Below are positions 14,366 to 17,178 of a stretch of 17,178 nt of DNA, one piece after another. How positions within the stretch are numbered: position 1 is the stretch's first letter; every line of letters starts with the position of its first letter. Location of the stretch: the NCBI GenBank assembly GCA_910585935.1, contig CAJUHN010000058.1, forward strand, positions 1 through 17,178, given 5' to 3'. This DNA is from an uncultured Lachnospiraceae bacterium (GTDB taxonomy: Bacteria > Bacillota > Clostridia > Lachnospirales > Lachnospiraceae). Made by a program: the position numbers and the translations under genes. Under the pieces are notes generated by a model that was given only the letters and a program-made list of their open reading frames with translations, did not search any database and was not told the DNA's origin.

Positions 14366-16012
14366 TTACAGTTCCCCGATAAAGTTATATGCAATCCGCA
14401 CTTCCTGTGTCCTTACCCCGTCAATCTTCTCCGGTTTACCTATCAGTATGCGGTTAATCAGCCTGTTTAACACCGTTTCGTCAAGTTCCGTAATGGCGGC
14501 ATACCTCTTTATTTCCTCCATGAACGTCCGCACATCGCCCTCTGAATGTTCCTCCTCACTGATAAGCGCCGCTATCTCCTGCATACGGTTCTGGTTGCTT
14601 TCCTGCTCCCTCTCCATTGCGTCCGTCAGCTTCAGGAAACGCTTTTCCGTAAGTATCCCCTTTGCCTTGTCCGCATAAAGGCTGATAAAAGTATCATCTA
14701 TCTCCTGATTACGCCCTGCAAGGCTCTCATATTCCCTTTTAAGGCTGTCAGTGTCGGCAAGGTACTGTTTTTCCATCCTTCGGCTTAAACGCCCGTAAAA
14801 CGCTTCCCTGTCCTTTAACGCCATTGCCGCAACTTCCTGTATGTCGGCAAGCACAAGATTGTATAAATCCCTCGCTTCGATTTTATGGCTTGTGCAGGCA
14901 TTTTTACCCAAACGGTTATATGTCTGGCAGATATAGTATGCCTTGTCTATCGGCTCACGTTCTTTCCCCGTCCTGCGGTCTTTGTCCGTCCTCCCGATTT
15001 TTTCATAACGTACCTGCATGGACTTCCCACAGGTAGCACAGTAGACAATGCCATGAAAAATATTATAATATGGGCAGTTATTACCCTTCATAATCGGCGG
15101 TCTGCGGTCTATGAGCTGCTGTACCTTTTCCCACTCCGCTTTGGGGATAATGGCTTCGTGGCAGTCCTCTATGACTTCCCTCTGCTCCCTCGGAATGATA
15201 TTGTAGGTATTGGAGCGTATGCCCTTCTGGTGCGTCTTGCAGACAACATGTGCGCCCTTGTAAAATGGATTTCTCAAAATGGTTGATATGCGTGAGCCAC
15301 TCCAAGCGTAATAATTCACATCACAGTCCGTTCCCGTCTGCATTCTTGTAATCGGTATTCGTTCCTCCATCAAAACCTTGCAGATTTTCATGTTTCCCAT
15401 CCCGTCAAGCGCAAGGTCAAATATCCGCCTGATGACTGGCGCAGTTTCCGCATCAATGATAAGGTGTCCGTTATCGTCCGGATCACGCATCAGACCAAGT
15501 GGCGGCTGCCCTCCGCAGAATTTCCCCTGCCTTGAGCGTGTCATGCGCCCCGCAAGCACCTTTTTAGAAATATCCCGGCTGTACATATCGTTCAGGATAT
15601 TTTTAAATGGCGCAATATCCATTTCCTGCTTGTTCACGCTGTCATAATTGTCCGTAATGGCTATGTAACGGATATTATGCTTCGGGAAGAATACTTCCAT
15701 GTAGCTGCCGGATTCGATATAGTTGCGCCCAAGCCTTGAAAGGTCTTTGGTAATCACGCAGCCTATCCTTCCTGCTTCAATATCGCTTATCATGCGCTGG
15801 AATGCCGGACGGTTGAAGTTCCGCCCTGTGAAACCATCGTCCACATAATACTCGCAGTTGAACATACCGTTCGTTTCTGCGTAATCTTTCAGCAGTAATT
15901 TCTGGTTGCTGATGCTCATGCTCTCGTTGTCTTTGCCGTCTTCAAGGGATAATCGGCAGTAGAGGGCAGTAAGTAACGGACTGGTAATCTTAGAATTGTT
16001 TTTCCTGTTCAT
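14366..16012 (-). CDS. Large serine recombinase (TndX-like site-specific integrase)
   Basis: A 548-aa large serine recombinase that would excise and integrate the element. The resolvase-type catalytic domain carries R20 and nucleophile S22 (YCRLSLEDG), DDGFTGRNFNRPAF (58-71) and DLSRLGRN (90-97). Next comes the recombinase domain (about 170-300, including GSRISTILRNPFYKG). A zinc-ribbon of the form CxxC (YCATCGKSM, near 320) with later cysteines (ICQ and NACTSH) follows, then a coiled-coil region and a C-terminal domain of the kind found in TndX relatives. Length is close to Tn5397 TndX and shorter than TnpX. Such enzymes use short dinucleotide crossover cores and need no long target homology. 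AAAGGAGA lies 7 bases before ATG 16012. The terminator at 14295-14324 follows. GC and codon use differ from the genes to its left. Confidence 0.92.
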   Translation of the reverse strand: MNRKNNSKITSPLLTALYCRLSLEDGKDNESMSISNQKLLLKDYAETNGMFNCEYYVDDGFTGRNFNRPAFQRMISDIEAGRIGCVITKDLSRLGRNYIESGSYMEVFFPKHNIRYIAITDNYDSVNKQEMDIAPFKNILNDMYSRDISKKVLAGRMTRSRQGKFCGGQPPLGLMRDPDDNGHLIIDAETAPVIRRIFDLALDGMGNMKICKVLMEERIPITRMQTGTDCDVNYYAWSGSRISTILRNPFYKGAHVVCKTHQKGIRSNTYNIIPREQREVIEDCHEAIIPKAEWEKVQQLIDRRPPIMKGNNCPYYNIFHGIVYCATCGKSMQVRYEKIGRTDKDRRTGKEREPIDKAYYICQTYNRLGKNACTSHKIEARDLYNLVLADIQEVAAMALKDREAFYGRLSRRMEKQYLADTDSLKREYESLAGRNQEIDDTFISLYADKAKGILTEKRFLKLTDAMEREQESNQNRMQEIAALISEEEHSEGDVRTFMEEIKRYAAITELDETVLNRLINRILIGKPEKIDGVRTQEVRIAYNFIGEL

Positions 16013-16086
16013 AGGTTCTCTCCTTTATGAACAGGGACACGATACCATTATATTACCATGCCCCCGTTTTAATTTCAACAGATTTT

Positions 16087-16278
16087 TCAAGAACCTGCCT
16101 GCCCCTTATTCAAAAAATGCGCCGCATTCCTTGAAATGTGTTCCTCCGTCTTTTTCTCTATGAGGCGTTCAAAGGCTTCCTGCATGGTCTGTGTGCCGCC
16201 AAACTCCCTCGTCACAACAAACCTTGTCTGCGCCTTTGCCCCTTTTTTGTCCGTTTTCATTTCCCTGTCCATAATCAT
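16087..16278 (-). CDS. tnpW: TnpW family transposon-encoded small protein
   Basis: A 63-residue protein with RFVVTREFGGTQTMQEAFERL (about 19-39), the conserved core of TnpW-type proteins found next to serine recombinases in Tn4451-like and related clostridial elements. Its role is not established. The start ATG overlaps the stop of the upstream ATPase (ATGA), with GAGGGG about 7 bases before, so the two are coupled. An ATG two codons later is an alternative start. It precedes the recombinase by 75 bases, a spacing that leaves room for a separate ribosome binding site but shows no terminator. Confidence 0.75.
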   Translation of the reverse strand: MIMDREMKTDKKGAKAQTRFVVTREFGGTQTMQEAFERLIEKKTEEHISRNAAHFLNKGQAGS

Positions 16279-17147
16279 AAATCTGCCCCCTCAGCCTGCA
16301 CCGTCTTATTTTCCATCATCAGTTCTTTAAGGCGTTCCTTTTTCTGCTGTGCCGCTGCCCTGCGGAAATCATCTCCCATAAAGCGGACAGGCGTACACAT
16401 CTCAAGCAGCCTGCCATAAATGCGTGCGTGGGGAACGTCCTCCGGGTTTTTTAGCTGCTCCGGCGTGAGGTTCGTCGTTGCAATTAACGGTTTTTTGCTG
16501 ATATACCTGCTGTCAATCACGTTGTATACCTGTTCCAGCCCGTATTCCGTACCCCTCTCCATACCGAAATCATCAAGGATAAGCAGGGGATAGGAGCAGA
16601 GCCTTACAATGTACTCATTCCTGTTTTCTGAACCATAAAAAAGGTTGTTGAGTATCGTTGCAAAGTTCGTCATACAGACAGGTATTTCCCTCTCCATGAG
16701 GGCATTTGCGATACAGCCTGCAAAATAACTTTTCCCCGATCCGACATTCCCCCACAAGACCAGCCCGTGGTTCTCCGCTTTCATCTGATCCCATAGTTCC
16801 ACATAAGAGTACGCTTTTTCCATCTGCGGGCATTTCCCGTTGTCGTTTTGAAAAGTCCAGTTCCGCATCGCCGGATTGGAAAAACCTTCCCGTTTCAGAC
16901 GCTCCACTTCGGCATTGTGCTTTTCGTCCGCATCTTTTTTCTCACGCTTTTCACGCTCTGTCCTGCGGCAGTCACATTCAGACGGATGTCGGTCACGCCC
17001 GAACAGAGCCTTGCCTTGTGGGAAATATGCCTCTTTAGGCTTGTGGCATTTCCCACAGTACAGTAAACCGTCCTCCCCTTTGTAATCCTCCGGCTCTGCA
17101 TCCGTGTTTACCATCCGCAAGACCGTATCCATTAAATTACCACTCAT
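16275..17147 (-). CDS. DnaC/IstB-like ATP-binding protein of the integrative element
   Basis: A 290-aa AAA+ ATPase of the DnaC/IstB helicase-loader type. The N-terminus has a zinc-binding set C31-x-x-C34 and C58-x-C60, then a charged helical linker (60-88). The ATPase core holds Walker A GNVGSGKS (133-140), Walker B LLILDDFG (D192-D193), ATTNLTPEQL as sensor-1 region, and an arginine in IYGRLLEMC. Genes of this type are carried on many Gram-positive integrative elements and probably recruit the host helicase when the excised circle replicates. AGGAGG lies 8 bases before ATG 17147, and the stop overlaps tnpW. GC-rich codon use matches the recombinase. Confidence 0.88.
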   Translation of the reverse strand: MSGNLMDTVLRMVNTDAEPEDYKGEDGLLYCGKCHKPKEAYFPQGKALFGRDRHPSECDCRRTEREKREKKDADEKHNAEVERLKREGFSNPAMRNWTFQNDNGKCPQMEKAYSYVELWDQMKAENHGLVLWGNVGSGKSYFAGCIANALMEREIPVCMTNFATILNNLFYGSENRNEYIVRLCSYPLLILDDFGMERGTEYGLEQVYNVIDSRYISKKPLIATTNLTPEQLKNPEDVPHARIYGRLLEMCTPVRFMGDDFRRAAAQQKKERLKELMMENKTVQAEGADL

Positions 17148-17178
17148 AAGCTGTCCTCCTCACTGTATGAATAATCGG

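Larger units (their letters stand above)
14290..17178 (-). mobile_element. End of an integrative (conjugative or mobilizable) element with serine recombinase module
   Basis: DnaC-like ATPase, TnpW and a TndX-type large serine recombinase run in this order toward the element end. This is a module typical of one terminus of gut-clostridial integrative elements. The DNA is visibly GC-richer than the rest of the window and uses more C/G-ending codons. The outer boundary is not fixed by sequence; it should lie between the recombinase stop (14366) and about 14000. The other end is beyond the window. Confidence 0.75.

Noticed and set aside
14366..16278. Assigning the element to Tn4451, Tn5397 or Tn1549
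   Set aside because: The gene types resemble modules of those elements, but the window shows only one end, and no conjugation or resistance genes are visible to name it.

Overview
The window looks like a chromosomal accessory region of a low-GC Gram-positive gut anaerobe, most likely a clostridium of the Lachnospiraceae. The grounds are AT-rich DNA, strong AGGAGG-type ribosome binding sites, protein families typical of that group (AbiE, GrpB, SMI1/KNR4, linear amide C-N hydrolase, TnpW), and a GC-richer mobile element at the right edge. The assignment is by pattern recognition only.

Left part (1-7100): a patchwork of short accessory loci. An abiEi-abiEii toxin-antitoxin operon (561-2061) has a clear promoter bracketed by a 15-bp inverted repeat. 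It is followed by the C-terminal scrap of a GNAT acetyltransferase, a GrpB-family gene, a small two-helix membrane protein and, on the minus strand, an SMI1/KNR4-type gene with a small overlapping ORF, a metallophosphoesterase, the tail of an HxlR regulator and a histidine phosphatase-like protein. Four copies (one cut by the window edge) of a roughly 150-170 bp structured repeat are scattered here. They share conserved internal boxes, but the long outer stem and the apical hairpin differ in sequence between copies while staying self-complementary. Every complete copy sits just 3' of a gene and in the same orientation as that gene.

Middle part (7118-12524, minus strand): a tightly coupled four-gene operon in the order linear amide C-N hydrolase, CapK/PaaK-like adenylate-forming enzyme, ABC ATPase, and FtsX-type permease with two FtsX domains. 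Stop codons and ribosome binding sites overlap throughout. The set reads as a small-molecule acyl/amide modification and export system. I do not recognise it as a named pathway. The first gene appears to lack its usual N-terminus.

A soluble hybrid histidine kinase/receiver gene (12712-13950) lies between two related intrinsic terminators and has no partner regulator in view.

Right part (about 14290 to the end): the terminal segment of an integrative element, with a DnaC/IstB-like ATPase, TnpW and a TndX-like large serine recombinase, in GC-richer DNA and with different codon use. The 14000-14290 stretch between kinase and recombinase holds decayed ORF fragments and an 11-bp inverted repeat. 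No rRNA, tRNA or CRISPR array was seen.
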